Translations under genes and position numbers: made by a program
Part shown: positions 1 through 8,810 of the stretch, one piece after another
How positions within the stretch are numbered: position 1 is the first letter of the stretch
Layout of the letters: every line of letters begins with the position of its first letter
Assembly: GCA_045046885.1 (NCBI GenBank)
Contig: JASFYX010000023.1
Span: 1-64,000 of the forward strand
Source of the DNA: CG1-02-35-72 sp045046885
GTDB taxonomy: Bacteria; Bacteroidota; Bacteroidia; Flavobacteriales; Flavobacteriaceae
DNA: 64,000 bases
Direction: 5' to 3'
The notes under the pieces: generated by a model
Told to the model about the DNA's origin: nothing
The model's database searches: none
What the model saw: only the letters and a program-made list of their open reading frames with translations

Positions 1-2
1 TA

Positions 3-707
3 TTTAGAGTTACAGACATATCAGCAATTACTGATTTAACAGATGGTGGCTATTTTGCAGGCCTGTCTGAAAGTACTTTTAGTTATGATGCGCGCCTTTG
101 GGTAAGGCCAAATCCGGATGCCACAGGTTCAACGTTTGATATTGGTTTTGGGAATATGAGTTCTATGCCTCCTGTTACAACATCTACATATAATGTAGGG
201 GATGATATTTTTGTTGTAATGGCTTATAATGTTGATACCGGTGAACTTTGGGCATGGGTCAACCCTTTAGCAAGCGATTTAGGTGCGGCTAATGCTCCTA
301 CTCCCACAATTCAACCTGCAGCAGACCAAAGCCCGGCACTTAGTATAAGTAGGTTTTTATTAAGACAAGATTCTACTACAGAAACACCATTTATCCTTTT
401 TGATGAATTACGTATAGGCACTACTTGGGCAAGTGTAACACCAACAAACACTCTAGCTGTAAGCCAACAACAATTACTAGATGGTTTTGCTATGTATCCT
501 AACCCTGTAAGAGGCGGATTGTTAAATATCCAATCACAATCTAATACAGAAAAAAATATTAATATTTATGATGTTATTGGTAAACGCGTTTTTCAAAAAA
601 CTACTAAAGCCAATCAAATAAATATTAGTAATTTAAGAGCCGGTATGTACTTTGTTAAAGTTGTACAAGACGGTAAAATTGCTACAAGAAAATTAGTAGT
701 TGAATAA
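3..707 (+). CDS. T9SS-secreted protein, 3' part (5' end outside window)
   Basis: The reading frame is open from base 3, so the start lies upstream of the window; the first in-frame ATG (156) is internal. About the first 140 visible residues resemble the concanavalin/LamG-like beta-sandwich common in flavobacterial secreted proteins, ending near DELRIGTTWASVTP. The last 75 or so residues are a type A T9SS sorting domain: YPNPV, then NIYDVIGKRV, GMYFVKV and a final KLVVE. The T9SS should carry the protein across the outer membrane and remove this tail. The tail closely matches that of the next gene, an endonuclease. The full protein may also be an extracellular nuclease, but that rests only on the neighbour. 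A hairpin terminator follows the stop. Confidence 0.85.
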   Translation, partial: FRVTDISAITDLTDGGYFAGLSESTFSYDARLWVRPNPDATGSTFDIGFGNMSSMPPVTTSTYNVGDDIFVVMAYNVDTGELWAWVNPLASDLGAANAPTPTIQPAADQSPALSISRFLLRQDSTTETPFILFDELRIGTTWASVTPTNTLAVSQQQLLDGFAMYPNPVRGGLLNIQSQSNTEKNINIYDVIGKRVFQKTTKANQINISNLRAGMYFVKVVQDGKIATRKLVVE

Positions 708-732
708 GAATTAAACAGTTACATATTAAATT

Positions 733-762
733 AAAATAGCCGCTTTAAGCGGCTATTTTTTT
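733..762 (+). terminator. Intrinsic terminator after the first T9SS gene
   Basis: An 11-bp perfect stem (AATAGCCGCTT at 735-745 paired with 747-757), extended by flanking A-T pairs, runs into six or seven T residues, 26 bases after the stop at 707. Confidence 0.85.
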
Positions 763-776
763 ATAGATAAAAGAAG

Positions 777-784
777 TATCTTTG
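777..784 (+). promoter_or_regulatory. Bacteroidota -7 promoter element for the endonuclease gene
   Basis: TATCTTTG matches TAnnTTTG exactly. It overlaps an in-frame TTG at 782, which rules that codon out as the start and leaves ATG 806, about 15 bases after the expected transcription start. Confidence 0.7.
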
Positions 785-805
785 CTTCTTTTAAAATTGA
801 AAATT

Positions 806-1909
806 ATGTTCCCCTCCCCCTCAAAAGGAGCCTTTTTAAAAAGGCTTCTCGTAAGTATTGCATTGCTTTTTTTTATTTCTAACAGTCTTATCGCGCAAGC
901 GTTTAACAACTACTACAATACGGCAGATGGCCTTAAAGGGTTGGCCTTAAAAGCCCAATTACACGCGCTTATAAAAAACCATACAGAATATTCTTATACA
1001 GCCTATAGTACAGATGTTTGGGATATGTTAAAGGAAACAGATAAAGACCCAAACAATGCCAATAATGTTATCTTAATTTATTCGGGACGCTCGGTAAATG
1101 CGGCACAAGAATACAACAGCGGAAGCGGTTGGAATCGTGAACATGTTTGGGCAAAATCGCGTGGTAATTTTGGAACTGCCATAGGTCCCGGAACAGATGC
1201 ACATCATTTAAGACCTGCCGATATTGGCGTTAACAGTACACGTAGCAACCGTTCTTTTGATAACTGTACGGTTTGTGTAAACATAATGGATAATGGTGTA
1301 GATACAGGTTCAAAATACGACTCGAGTGTATTTACTTTTGAACCGAGAGATGCCGTAAAAGGCGATGTAGCACGTATGTTATTTTATATGGCTGTACGTT
1401 ATGAAGGCGATAGCGGTGAACCCGATTTAGAGCTGACAGAAAATATTCCTATAAATACAGATAAAAGTCCGTTACACGGTAAATTATCAACTTTAATAGC
1501 TTGGCATTTAGCCGACCCTGTTGACGATTTTGAGCGTAATAGGAATGACATTATTTACAATAATTTTCAGCATAATCGGAATCCATTTATAGATTTTCCT
1601 TCATTGGTAGAATATATTTGGGGTACTAAAACTAATAGTGTTTGGCAACAAAGTGGTGTTTTAGCTGTAGCCGATAATGCAACTTTAAATTTTACTATTT
1701 ATCCTAATCCAGCTTCAGATTTTCTTAACATTATAAGCGCTTCAAACACGTCAAAAAATATTGCTATTTATGACGTTATAGGTAAGCTAGTTTATCAAAA
1801 AAACACTTCAAGTAGTCAAATTAATATTAGTCAATTAAAAGCGGGAATGTACTTTTTAAAAGTACAACAAGACGGTAAAACAGCAACTAGAAAATTGGTA
1901 GTTGAGTAA
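806..1909 (+). CDS. Secreted endonuclease I family nuclease with T9SS sorting domain
   Basis: The 367-residue product is an extracellular EndA/NucM-type endonuclease I (family knowledge: a beta-beta-alpha-metal nuclease cleaving DNA and RNA non-specifically). A signal peptide occupies residues 1-32 (KR, then a hydrophobic stretch, then IAQA). The active-site segment WNREHVW is at 109-115 and a second conserved segment DAHHLRPAD is at 131-139. A T9SS type A sorting domain fills about 295-367 (YPNPAS, NIAIYDVIGK, KLVVE). ATG 806 is chosen because the promoter -7 box covers the upstream TTG. The first ten codons lie in a C-rich, hairpin-prone stretch, so the extreme N-terminus is unusual. Likely role: digestion of external DNA for phosphate or nucleosides. 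Confidence 0.9.
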   Translation: MFPSPSKGAFLKRLLVSIALLFFISNSLIAQAFNNYYNTADGLKGLALKAQLHALIKNHTEYSYTAYSTDVWDMLKETDKDPNNANNVILIYSGRSVNAAQEYNSGSGWNREHVWAKSRGNFGTAIGPGTDAHHLRPADIGVNSTRSNRSFDNCTVCVNIMDNGVDTGSKYDSSVFTFEPRDAVKGDVARMLFYMAVRYEGDSGEPDLELTENIPINTDKSPLHGKLSTLIAWHLADPVDDFERNRNDIIYNNFQHNRNPFIDFPSLVEYIWGTKTNSVWQQSGVLAVADNATLNFTIYPNPASDFLNIISASNTSKNIAIYDVIGKLVYQKNTSSSQINISQLKAGMYFLKVQQDGKTATRKLVVE

Positions 1910-1920
1910 TGTCATTAGCT

Positions 1921-1953
1921 ATTGATACGATGACTCCGAGTCATCGTATCAAT
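1921..1953. repeat. Family B palindrome, copy 1
   Basis: Two 16-bp perfect arms (ATTGATACGATGACTC and its complement) flank one central base. It starts 11 bases after the endonuclease stop. Other copies are at 21237-21270 and 50998-51030. Confidence 0.9.
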
Positions 1954-1963
1954 ACAAAAGAGC

Positions 1964-2003
1964 AAAGTCAGGGTTTCACTTTAAGTGAAGCCCTGACTTT
2001 TTT
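1964..2003. repeat. Family A palindrome, copy 1 (also a likely terminator)
   Basis: A long hairpin with arms AAGTCAGGGTTTCACTT and the near-perfect complement is followed by a run of T, so it can end transcription of the endonuclease gene. Further copies are at 21198, 23523, 39050 and 39638. Confidence 0.9.
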
Positions 2004-2085
2004 ATTTAAAAAACATAATATAAAGTCGATAAAGTTTTAATTATCAAAAAAATACAATACTTTTATAGAACAAAAGAATTGTATT

Positions 2086-2805
2086 ATGACTCAAAACTTT
2101 AAATCTAATTTAGAAAATATCTTATTTTTAGATATAGAAACAGTACCAGAGGTTGCTAATTTTGATTCATTAACCGAAGAAAAGAAAGTCCTTTTTTCTG
2201 ATAAAACACAGTACCAACGCAAAGAAGAAATAAGTGTTGAAGATTTTTACCAACGTGCCGGTATTTGGGCAGAATTCGGAAAAATAGTGTGTATTTCGGT
2301 TGGGTATTTTACGCCAAACGATTTAGAAAGACAATTTAGAGTCACGTCATTTATTGGCGAAGAACCCAAAATTTTAGGCGATTTTAAAAACCTACTCGAA
2401 AAACATTTTAACAAACCAGAACATTTATTATGTGCTCATAATGGTAAAGAATTCGATTTTCCCTATATCGCACGGAGAATGATAATAAACCGTATTGCCA
2501 TTCCGGAAAAACTGAATCTCTTTGGTAAAAAACCTTGGGAAATAGCCCATTTAGACACCATGGATTTATGGAAATTTGGCGATTATAAACACTATACTTC
2601 ACTAAAATTACTGACTAATATTTTAGATATTCCATCGCCAAAAGACGATATAGACGGTAGTCAAGTAGCTGAAGTTTATTACAAAGACAATGATGTTAAG
2701 CGTATTGCTACCTATTGCGAAAAAGACACCATTGCTGTGGCACAATTATTATTGCGTTTTAACAATCAGGATATTTTAAAAGAGGAAGATATTATTTTTG
2801 TTTAG
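2086..2805 (+). CDS. PolB-like 3'-5' exonuclease (DEDDy)
   Basis: This 239-residue protein matches the predicted PolB-like 3'-5' exonuclease family (DNA_pol_B_exo2). All DEDDy metal-binding motifs are visible: Exo I with D16 and E18 (FLDIETVP), Exo II with D124 (HNGKEFDFPY), and Exo III with Y210 and D214 (YCEKD). No polymerase domain follows, so it is a stand-alone exonuclease, cytoplasmic and probably used in DNA repair or nucleic-acid turnover. The family assignment is strong; the substrate is not established. The gene stands alone: family A and B palindromes lie upstream and a convergent ABC-F gene downstream. Confidence 0.88.
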   Translation: MTQNFKSNLENILFLDIETVPEVANFDSLTEEKKVLFSDKTQYQRKEEISVEDFYQRAGIWAEFGKIVCISVGYFTPNDLERQFRVTSFIGEEPKILGDFKNLLEKHFNKPEHLLCAHNGKEFDFPYIARRMIINRIAIPEKLNLFGKKPWEIAHLDTMDLWKFGDYKHYTSLKLLTNILDIPSPKDDIDGSQVAEVYYKDNDVKRIATYCEKDTIAVAQLLLRFNNQDILKEEDIIFV

Positions 2806-2835
2806 TGATTTTAATAAATTAAGAGGAATAACGTT

Positions 2836-4689
2836 TTACTCTTCCATTTTCATAGAAAGTTCTAGCCAGCGTTCTTCTTTTTCTTCTAAGGTCAAAATGA
2901 TTTCTTCTAAATTTTGAGAGACTTCTGTAATTTTATCTGTGGCGACATCATTATTTTCAAAAGCTTTTTCAATGATTTTTTTTTCGTTTTCTAGTTTTGA
3001 AATAGCTGTTTCTAATTGTCCAAATTCGCGTTTTTCGTTAAAGTTTAAGCCTTTTGAAACGGCTGTTTTTACTTTTAAAGGTTTGTTTTTTACAACTACT
3101 TCTTTTGGTTTAGAATCTTCATAAATGCGATAATCTGTATAGTTACCGGGAAAATCTGAGATGTTACCCGAATGGTCAAGTACAAATAAATGATCTACAA
3201 CTTTATCCATAAAATAACGGTCGTGCGAAACGACAATTAAATTTCCAGGAAAGTCTAGCAAGAAATTTTCGAGGACGTTTAGCGTAATAATATCAAGGTC
3301 GTTTGTAGGCTCATCTAAAATTATAAAATTGGGATTCTGAATTAATACTGTACACAAATACAAACGTTTTAACTCACCTCCTGATAGTTTTTCAACAAAA
3401 TCATATTGCTTTTTTCTGTCGAATAAAAAACGTTCTAATAATTGACCCGCTGTAATTTTGCGCCCTTTTGCTAAAGGGATAAATTCGCCAAATTCTTTAA
3501 TAACTTCTATTATTTTTTGACCTTCTTTTATCTTGATACCATCTTGTGTGTAATGACCAAATTTTAAGGTTTCACCCAAAACGACTTTACCGGAATCGGG
3601 GGCTAATTTTTGGGTTATTAAATTTAAAAATGTCGTTTTACCAGTCCCATTTTTACCGATAAGACCAATACGCTCGCCTCGTTTAAATACATAATCAAAT
3701 TTGTTTAAAACCACTTTTTTATCAAAAGCTTTAGAAATATTATGAAGCTCAACAATTTTACTACCCAAGCGCTCCATATTAATTTCAAGTTGTACAGCGT
3801 GGTCTTTGCGGCGTTGGCTGGCACGTTCTTTTATGACGTAAAAATCGTCTATTCTAGATTTTGATTTTGTAGTACGTGCCTTGGGTTGTCGGCGCATCCA
3901 ATCGAGCTCTTTTTTAAAAAGGTTTTTGGCTTTATTTATAGTGGTCTGTTCAATTTCTAAACGGGTTTCTCTTTTTTGTAAATAATTTGAGTAATTGCCT
4001 TTGTAATTATAGATTTTACCTTGGTCTAACTCGATAATTTCATCGCACACCCGCTCTAAAAAATACCTGTCGTGTGTTACCATAAACAAAGTAATTTTTT
4101 CTTTTTTAAAGAAGCTTTCTAACCACTCAATCATTTCTAAATCTAGGTGATTGGTCGGTTCGTCTAAGATGAGTAAATCGGGTAAATTGATTAAGATAAT
4201 AGCCAATGATAAACGTTTTTGTTGCCCACCTGAAAGGTTCTTAACCTTTTGAGATAAATCGGTTAATTTTAACTTTGACAGGATTTGTTTGTATTGTGTT
4301 TCAAAATCCCACGCTTGATGTTGTTCCATCAAATCAAAAGCATTTTGATACGCTTCTGTATCTTCAGAATTATTTAAAGCGTGTTCGTATTGCTGAATTA
4401 TTTCTAAGATTTTATTATCTGAATTAAAAACAGATTCTTCAACAGTCAACTCTTGATTCAAGGTGTTTATTTGAGACAGATAAGCCACTTTTAAACCTTT
4501 TCTAAAAACCACGTCGCCTTGGTCTGCCGTATCTTTACCTACCAAAATATTTAATATGGTGGTTTTCCCTGTGCCATTTTTAGCAATAAAGGCTATTTTT
4601 TGATCTTTATGAATGCTAAATGAAATATTTTCAAATAACTGTCTTTCACCAAATGATTTTGAGATATTTTCTACGGATAAGTAATTCAC
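2836..4689 (-). CDS. uup: ABC-F ATPase, Uup type
   Basis: The 617-residue soluble protein has two ABC ATPase domains and no membrane segments, as in the ABC-F family acting on ribosomes or DNA-repair intermediates. Domain 1 has Walker A at 36-44 (AKNGTGKTT), LSGGQ at 152-156 and Walker B LLILDEP at 172-178. The linker (about 240-310) is rich in R and K (WMRRQPKARTTKSK), typical of Uup. Domain 2 has Walker A at 345-353 and LSGGE at 435-439. Residues 540-617 form a coiled-coil C-terminal domain as in Uup. The Uup label rests on the linker and this domain; another ABC-F subgroup is possible. Confidence 0.88.
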   Translation of the reverse strand: MNYLSVENISKSFGERQLFENISFSIHKDQKIAFIAKNGTGKTTILNILVGKDTADQGDVVFRKGLKVAYLSQINTLNQELTVEESVFNSDNKILEIIQQYEHALNNSEDTEAYQNAFDLMEQHQAWDFETQYKQILSKLKLTDLSQKVKNLSGGQQKRLSLAIILINLPDLLILDEPTNHLDLEMIEWLESFFKKEKITLFMVTHDRYFLERVCDEIIELDQGKIYNYKGNYSNYLQKRETRLEIEQTTINKAKNLFKKELDWMRRQPKARTTKSKSRIDDFYVIKERASQRRKDHAVQLEINMERLGSKIVELHNISKAFDKKVVLNKFDYVFKRGERIGLIGKNGTGKTTFLNLITQKLAPDSGKVVLGETLKFGHYTQDGIKIKEGQKIIEVIKEFGEFIPLAKGRKITAGQLLERFLFDRKKQYDFVEKLSGGELKRLYLCTVLIQNPNFIILDEPTNDLDIITLNVLENFLLDFPGNLIVVSHDRYFMDKVVDHLFVLDHSGNISDFPGNYTDYRIYEDSKPKEVVVKNKPLKVKTAVSKGLNFNEKREFGQLETAISKLENEKKIIEKAFENNDVATDKITEVSQNLEEIILTLEEKEERWLELSMKMEE

Positions 4690-5031
4690 AGAATGTTTTT
4701 AAGATTTTGCAAAGTAACTAAACTTTTTGGCTTAAATCTAAATGGTATATAAAAGCCTAAAAATACTTATATGTTGTACCTAAAGGCACAATAAATAAAT
4801 CCCTTTTTAAAATTACCGATATGTTGTCCCTTACGGGACATAATTGCGGCAAAAGAAAGCGTCCCTTTAGGGACGAAATATGTGTAATGATAGCTAGAAA
4901 TGTGCAGATTTGTGCCGTAGGTACAATACGTATATTTTAAACAGTTATCAAATAAAGTTACTTTTCATTTTTTATTAATGAACAACGGGTAAAATAACTA
5001 TATTTATAACATCATTTAAGATTGTATTTTA
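4690..5031. other. Intergenic region with a REP-like cluster
   Basis: This 342-base gap between divergent genes carries no credible ORF. Its central part (4769-4935) is a cluster of four short hairpin units; the flanks are plain AT-rich DNA that must contain the outward promoters, for which I see no exact TAnnTTTG match. Confidence 0.75.
4769..4935. repeat. Nested REP-like palindrome cluster (four units)
   Basis: Units at about 4769-4792, 4820-4844, 4860-4884 and 4910-4935 each form a small hairpin: GTACC..GGCAC, GTCCC..GGGAC, GTCCC..GGGAC, GTGCC..GGTAC. Units 1 and 2 carry an ATATGTTGT lead-in on the plus strand. Units 3 and 4 carry the related sequence on the minus strand, so 1 pairs with 4 and 2 with 3 in a nested arrangement. 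This resembles REP elements moved by IS200-like RAYT transposases. No such transposase is in the window. Confidence 0.8.
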
Positions 5032-6708
5032 ATGCTAAAAGTCACAAATCTCACTATTTCATTTAAAGTCGAAAAGACACTACAAGAAGTTGTTCACAAT
5101 ATTAATTTTGACATTGGTCAAAACGAAATTGTAGGGCTTGTAGGCGAATCGGGATCTGGAAAATCTGTAACGAGTTTGGCTATTTTGGGATTATTACCAA
5201 CAAAGACCTCAAAAACTAAAGGACACATTTTATTTGAGGATTCTGACCTTACGACTTTATCTAAAAAAGATTTTCAAAAAATAAGAGGGTCTAAAATTGC
5301 TATGATTTTTCAAGACCCTATGAGCGCTCTAAACCCGAGTTTAACTTGTGGTTATCAAGTTCAGGAAATGTTATTAGAGCATCAATTTTGTGCTAAAAAA
5401 GACAGTAAAACAGAAGTTATAAATCTTTTTAAAAAAGTAAAATTACCGCGACCAGAATCTATATTTTCACAATATCCACATCAAATTTCGGGAGGACAAA
5501 AGCAACGCGTCATCATAGCCATGGCCATTGCTTGTAAGCCTCAATTACTTATTGCTGATGAGCCCACAACAGCCTTGGATGTAACAGTTCAAAAAGAAAT
5601 AATAAACCTTTTAAAAGAACTTCAGGAAGAAACAGGCATGAGTATGTTGTTTATTTCGCACGACTTAACTTTGGTTTCTGAAATTGCCGATAATGTCATA
5701 GTTATGCAAAACGGATATATTGTAGAGCAAAATACGACTAAAGAAATTTTTAATAACCCACAACATATTTATACCAAAGCACTGTTAAAAGCACGACCAA
5801 GTTTGTCAGAAAGGCTGGAAGTATTACCTACGGTTCAAGATTTTTTAAATAATGATGTTCCTTATAAAGTTGTAACTGAGGCGCAACGTCAAAAAAATCA
5901 TCAAGAAATTTATAGCAAACCGCCTATTTTAGAAATCACACATTTAAAAACTTATTTTGACACTTCTAAAGGAATTTTCTCCCCTAAAAATAATTTTGTT
6001 AAAGCCGTAGATGATGTGAGTTTTAAAATTTATGAAGGTGAAACTTTGGGTTTGGTAGGCGAATCGGGTTGTGGTAAAACTACTTTAGGACGTTCCATAT
6101 TAATGTTAGAAAAGCCTCAAAACGGACAAGTTATATATAAAGGAAAAGATATTTTAAAGCTAGATGTCCAAGATTTAAAGAAGCTGAGAAAAGATATTCA
6201 AATCATTTTTCAAGATCCGTATTCTTCATTGAATCCCAGAATAACCATTGGCGAAGCGATAGTTGAACCGATGCACGTTCATAAATTGTTTAGTTCTTAT
6301 AAAGCGCGCAAAGCAAAAGTGTTGGAATTATTGGCACAGGTAGGTTTAGAGCCTGAACATTTTAACCGTTATCCACACGAATTTTCTGGCGGACAAAGAC
6401 AACGTATAGGGATTGCGCGCGCCATTGCTTTAGAACCTAAAATTATTATTTGTGACGAATCGGTTTCGGCTTTAGACGTATCAGTGCAAGCGCAGGTTTT
6501 AAACCTCTTAAACAGCTTAAAAAGGACTTTTAATTTTACCTATATTTTTATTTCGCACGATTTGGCAGTCGTTAAATATATGGCCGATAATTTATTGGTT
6601 ATGAAAGACGGTCAAATAAATGAACACGGCGAGGCTGATGCCATTTATAAAAACCCAAAATCAGATTATACAAAAAGGTTACTTGAAGCGATTCCTAAAG
6701 GGATTTAA
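5032..6708 (+). CDS. Oligopeptide/dipeptide ABC transporter, fused double ATPase (DppD-DppF type)
   Basis: The 558-residue protein joins two peptide-type ABC ATPases in one chain, like YejF or GsiA. Domain 1 has Walker A GESGSGKS at 38-45, ISGGQ at 152-156 and LLIADEP at 172-178. Domain 2 has Walker A GESGCGKT at 343-350, a second SGGQRQR signature and IICDESVSALD. The peptide-transporter C-terminal extension follows each domain (NPQHIYTKALL and NPKSDYTKRLL). It should energise peptide import with permease and binding proteins encoded elsewhere; none is adjacent. The 3' end overlaps the convergent thioredoxin-like gene by 4 bp. Confidence 0.88.
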   Translation: MLKVTNLTISFKVEKTLQEVVHNINFDIGQNEIVGLVGESGSGKSVTSLAILGLLPTKTSKTKGHILFEDSDLTTLSKKDFQKIRGSKIAMIFQDPMSALNPSLTCGYQVQEMLLEHQFCAKKDSKTEVINLFKKVKLPRPESIFSQYPHQISGGQKQRVIIAMAIACKPQLLIADEPTTALDVTVQKEIINLLKELQEETGMSMLFISHDLTLVSEIADNVIVMQNGYIVEQNTTKEIFNNPQHIYTKALLKARPSLSERLEVLPTVQDFLNNDVPYKVVTEAQRQKNHQEIYSKPPILEITHLKTYFDTSKGIFSPKNNFVKAVDDVSFKIYEGETLGLVGESGCGKTTLGRSILMLEKPQNGQVIYKGKDILKLDVQDLKKLRKDIQIIFQDPYSSLNPRITIGEAIVEPMHVHKLFSSYKARKAKVLELLAQVGLEPEHFNRYPHEFSGGQRQRIGIARAIALEPKIIICDESVSALDVSVQAQVLNLLNSLKRTFNFTYIFISHDLAVVKYMADNLLVMKDGQINEHGEADAIYKNPKSDYTKRLLEAIPKGI

Positions 6709-7226
6709 AAAACGTTTTTATACGTTTTTACAAATGTGTCCCAATCTTTATTAACATAATGGTCTTCACCTAAAAAGACGAGAATAGGTTCGTAATTTTT
6801 AACAGTTAAATAGCCTGGTAAACGCGTAATAACTTTTTCTTTTGCATCGAAAAAAACAGTTGTCGGATAACTCAGTTTTCCTTCTAAAATAGCAGCGGCT
6901 AACTCATGATAACCACGACGTCCTTTAGCAACGTATTTATATTTTTTTCCGTTAAAAGTAATATCTTCTTTTTGTTCGGCATTGAGCTTTACAGGATAAA
7001 AATGGGTGTTTATATAAGCGATTATCTCAGGATTTGAATAGGTTTTTTTATCCATTACCTTACAGTAATAGCACCAATTAGTATAGACATCTACCAAAAT
7101 TTTCTTAGGACTTTTTTTATTCAAAGCTATAGCCTCTTCAAAACTAAGCCATTTAATATCTGTGTCTTGCGCATAAGATTGCCAAGTAAAAATAGTTATA
7201 AAACTTAATAGTACAAACCTTTTCAT
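6705..7226 (-). CDS. Periplasmic thioredoxin-like protein
   Basis: The 173-residue protein begins with a signal peptide (about 1-19, cleaved after SYA) and has a thioredoxin fold with redox motif WCYYC (C52, C55). The spacing and the motif KVMDKKTYSNPEI match the Thioredoxin_7/DUF255-like group, probably a periplasmic disulfide reductase. It is the last gene of the minus-strand peptide operon, 85 bases after the MFS gene; co-transcription is likely but not certain. A small A/T-rich inverted repeat in the gap might end transcription in part. Confidence 0.8.
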   Translation of the reverse strand: MKRFVLLSFITIFTWQSYAQDTDIKWLSFEEAIALNKKSPKKILVDVYTNWCYYCKVMDKKTYSNPEIIAYINTHFYPVKLNAEQKEDITFNGKKYKYVAKGRRGYHELAAAILEGKLSYPTTVFFDAKEKVITRLPGYLTVKNYEPILVFLGEDHYVNKDWDTFVKTYKNVF

Positions 7227-7311
7227 AATAAATTGTTTGCTCTAACAGTCGTAAAAAAGTAAGTTTAATTACTTAACTTTTTACAATCTAACAATTGTTA
7301 ATTACAATTTT

Positions 7312-8775
7312 TTATACCTCTTGATTTACAGGTTTTTGTCCTAAAACAAATTTATCATATAAGTACAATCCAACAACTGTAACGACACCGATAGCACTAA
7401 ATAGAATCCATATTTTAGAAGGGTTGTAACTGTTCCATAAAAAATCGGTTAATTGATGGGAATTCATACCCATTTTTTCAGCAGCTTGATTGATGTAATC
7501 GTTTTGTGAAAACTCAGGAGTGATTTTTGGTAAAATAATACCGCGTTTAGCAACTTCTAATTGCACTAGATGTAATTTGTCAGACCAAGCCTGATAAACA
7601 TCCCCTGATAAGAAACCTGTAATAAAATTGCCAGCAGCTACTGGTAAAAATGAAGTACCCATATAAAGCGCTTCCTTGCCTTTTGGTGCAATTTTACCCA
7701 CATATTCTGTAAATTTAGGAGAACAAGCCATCTCGCCAATAGCGAAAACAAAAATACCTATAACGACATAAAAAGGATTTCCAGTTGCAAATGATATCCC
7801 AATGCCAATTGAGTTAACTATAATACCTGAAATAATGCCATTGATAGGTCTCAGTTTCATAACCAAACTTGAAACGAGAATTTGGAAAATTATAATAGCT
7901 CCAGCATCTAAATTTACCAGCATTTCGGGCGCAATAGTTCCTTCGGGTGTTCCAAAAGCAGCGGCTAATGCGGGAGATATGTTTGCAATAGAATTATACA
8001 TTACACTTGTATCAACCCATTGGTCTATAAAATTGGGCAAGGTGTAAAATAGTTGGTTAAACATAGTCCAAAAACCAATCATAATAATTAAAAAGATTAA
8101 TAATTTTCTATCTTTTAAAGCCGTCCAAATATTTATCAATGATTTTTTAATGGTTTCTGATAGAGTTTCTATTGATTTTTTTCTATCGGGTTCTTTATAT
8201 AAAAAGATAACCAATAACATATTGACTAATATGGCCGAAGCTGCCATAAAAAAGACAATTTTCCAACCGTAGGTGTGTCTTAATTTTGAAGAAAAAATAG
8301 GCCCTACAAAACCACCAACATTAACCATCATATAAAAAATTCCAAAGCCAATAGATGAAGATTCTTCATCTGTAGTTTTTGTAACGGTAGCCGAAATAAC
8401 AGGTTTAAAGAGAGCTGCCCCTAAAGCAACCCATAAAAAAGAAAAATATACCGCAGCATAACTGGTTACTTGCCCCATTAGTAGATAGCCACTAAAAAGA
8501 ATTGAAAATGCAATAATTAATATTTTCCTATAACCAACTCTATCGGCTAAAGCGCCAGTTAAAATTGGTAAAAAATACAAAATAGCTGTTACGGTTCCCA
8601 TAATTGAACCTTTTTGAATTTGTGTAAATCCAAGTGCACCTTCGTCGGTAGATTTAGTTAAGTATAAGGCTAATACTGTAAATAAGCCATACCATGCCCA
8701 ACGTTCAAAAAGTTCCATGGTATTTGCAATCCAAAATGTTTTTGGAAATTTTTTAAAGACTTTAACTATTCCCAT
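7312..8775 (-). CDS. POT/MFS-type transporter
   Basis: The 487-residue inner-membrane protein has about 12-14 hydrophobic segments. Near the N-terminus it carries ELFERWAWYG (residues 21-30), a version of the ExxER proton-coupling motif of POT peptide transporters with W in place of the usual F/Y. It is diverged from the canonical POT next to it and has a long loop near 400-450. The gene lies 35 bases after that POT gene in the same operon behind dipeptidyl peptidase IV, so peptide or dipeptide uptake is the likely role. The substrate cannot be read from the sequence. Confidence 0.75.
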   Translation of the reverse strand: MGIVKVFKKFPKTFWIANTMELFERWAWYGLFTVLALYLTKSTDEGALGFTQIQKGSIMGTVTAILYFLPILTGALADRVGYRKILIIAFSILFSGYLLMGQVTSYAAVYFSFLWVALGAALFKPVISATVTKTTDEESSSIGFGIFYMMVNVGGFVGPIFSSKLRHTYGWKIVFFMAASAILVNMLLVIFLYKEPDRKKSIETLSETIKKSLINIWTALKDRKLLIFLIIMIGFWTMFNQLFYTLPNFIDQWVDTSVMYNSIANISPALAAAFGTPEGTIAPEMLVNLDAGAIIIFQILVSSLVMKLRPINGIISGIIVNSIGIGISFATGNPFYVVIGIFVFAIGEMACSPKFTEYVGKIAPKGKEALYMGTSFLPVAAGNFITGFLSGDVYQAWSDKLHLVQLEVAKRGIILPKITPEFSQNDYINQAAEKMGMNSHQLTDFLWNSYNPSKIWILFSAIGVVTVVGLYLYDKFVLGQKPVNQEV

Positions 8776-8810
8776 TTTACAATTTTTTAAAGGTTGTTTT
8801 ATTAAGTTAA

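Noticed and set aside
156..707. Complete gene starting at ATG 156
   Set aside because: The frame is open through bases 3-155 with sensible protein sequence, so the true start is outside the window.
4769..4935. CRISPR array
   Set aside because: The units are small palindromes of differing sequence and orientation with irregular spacing, not identical direct repeats with equal spacers.
7227..7311. Strong terminator between the MFS and thioredoxin-like genes
   Set aside because: The inverted repeat is almost all A/T and has a bulge; it is too weak to call and would not clearly split the operon.
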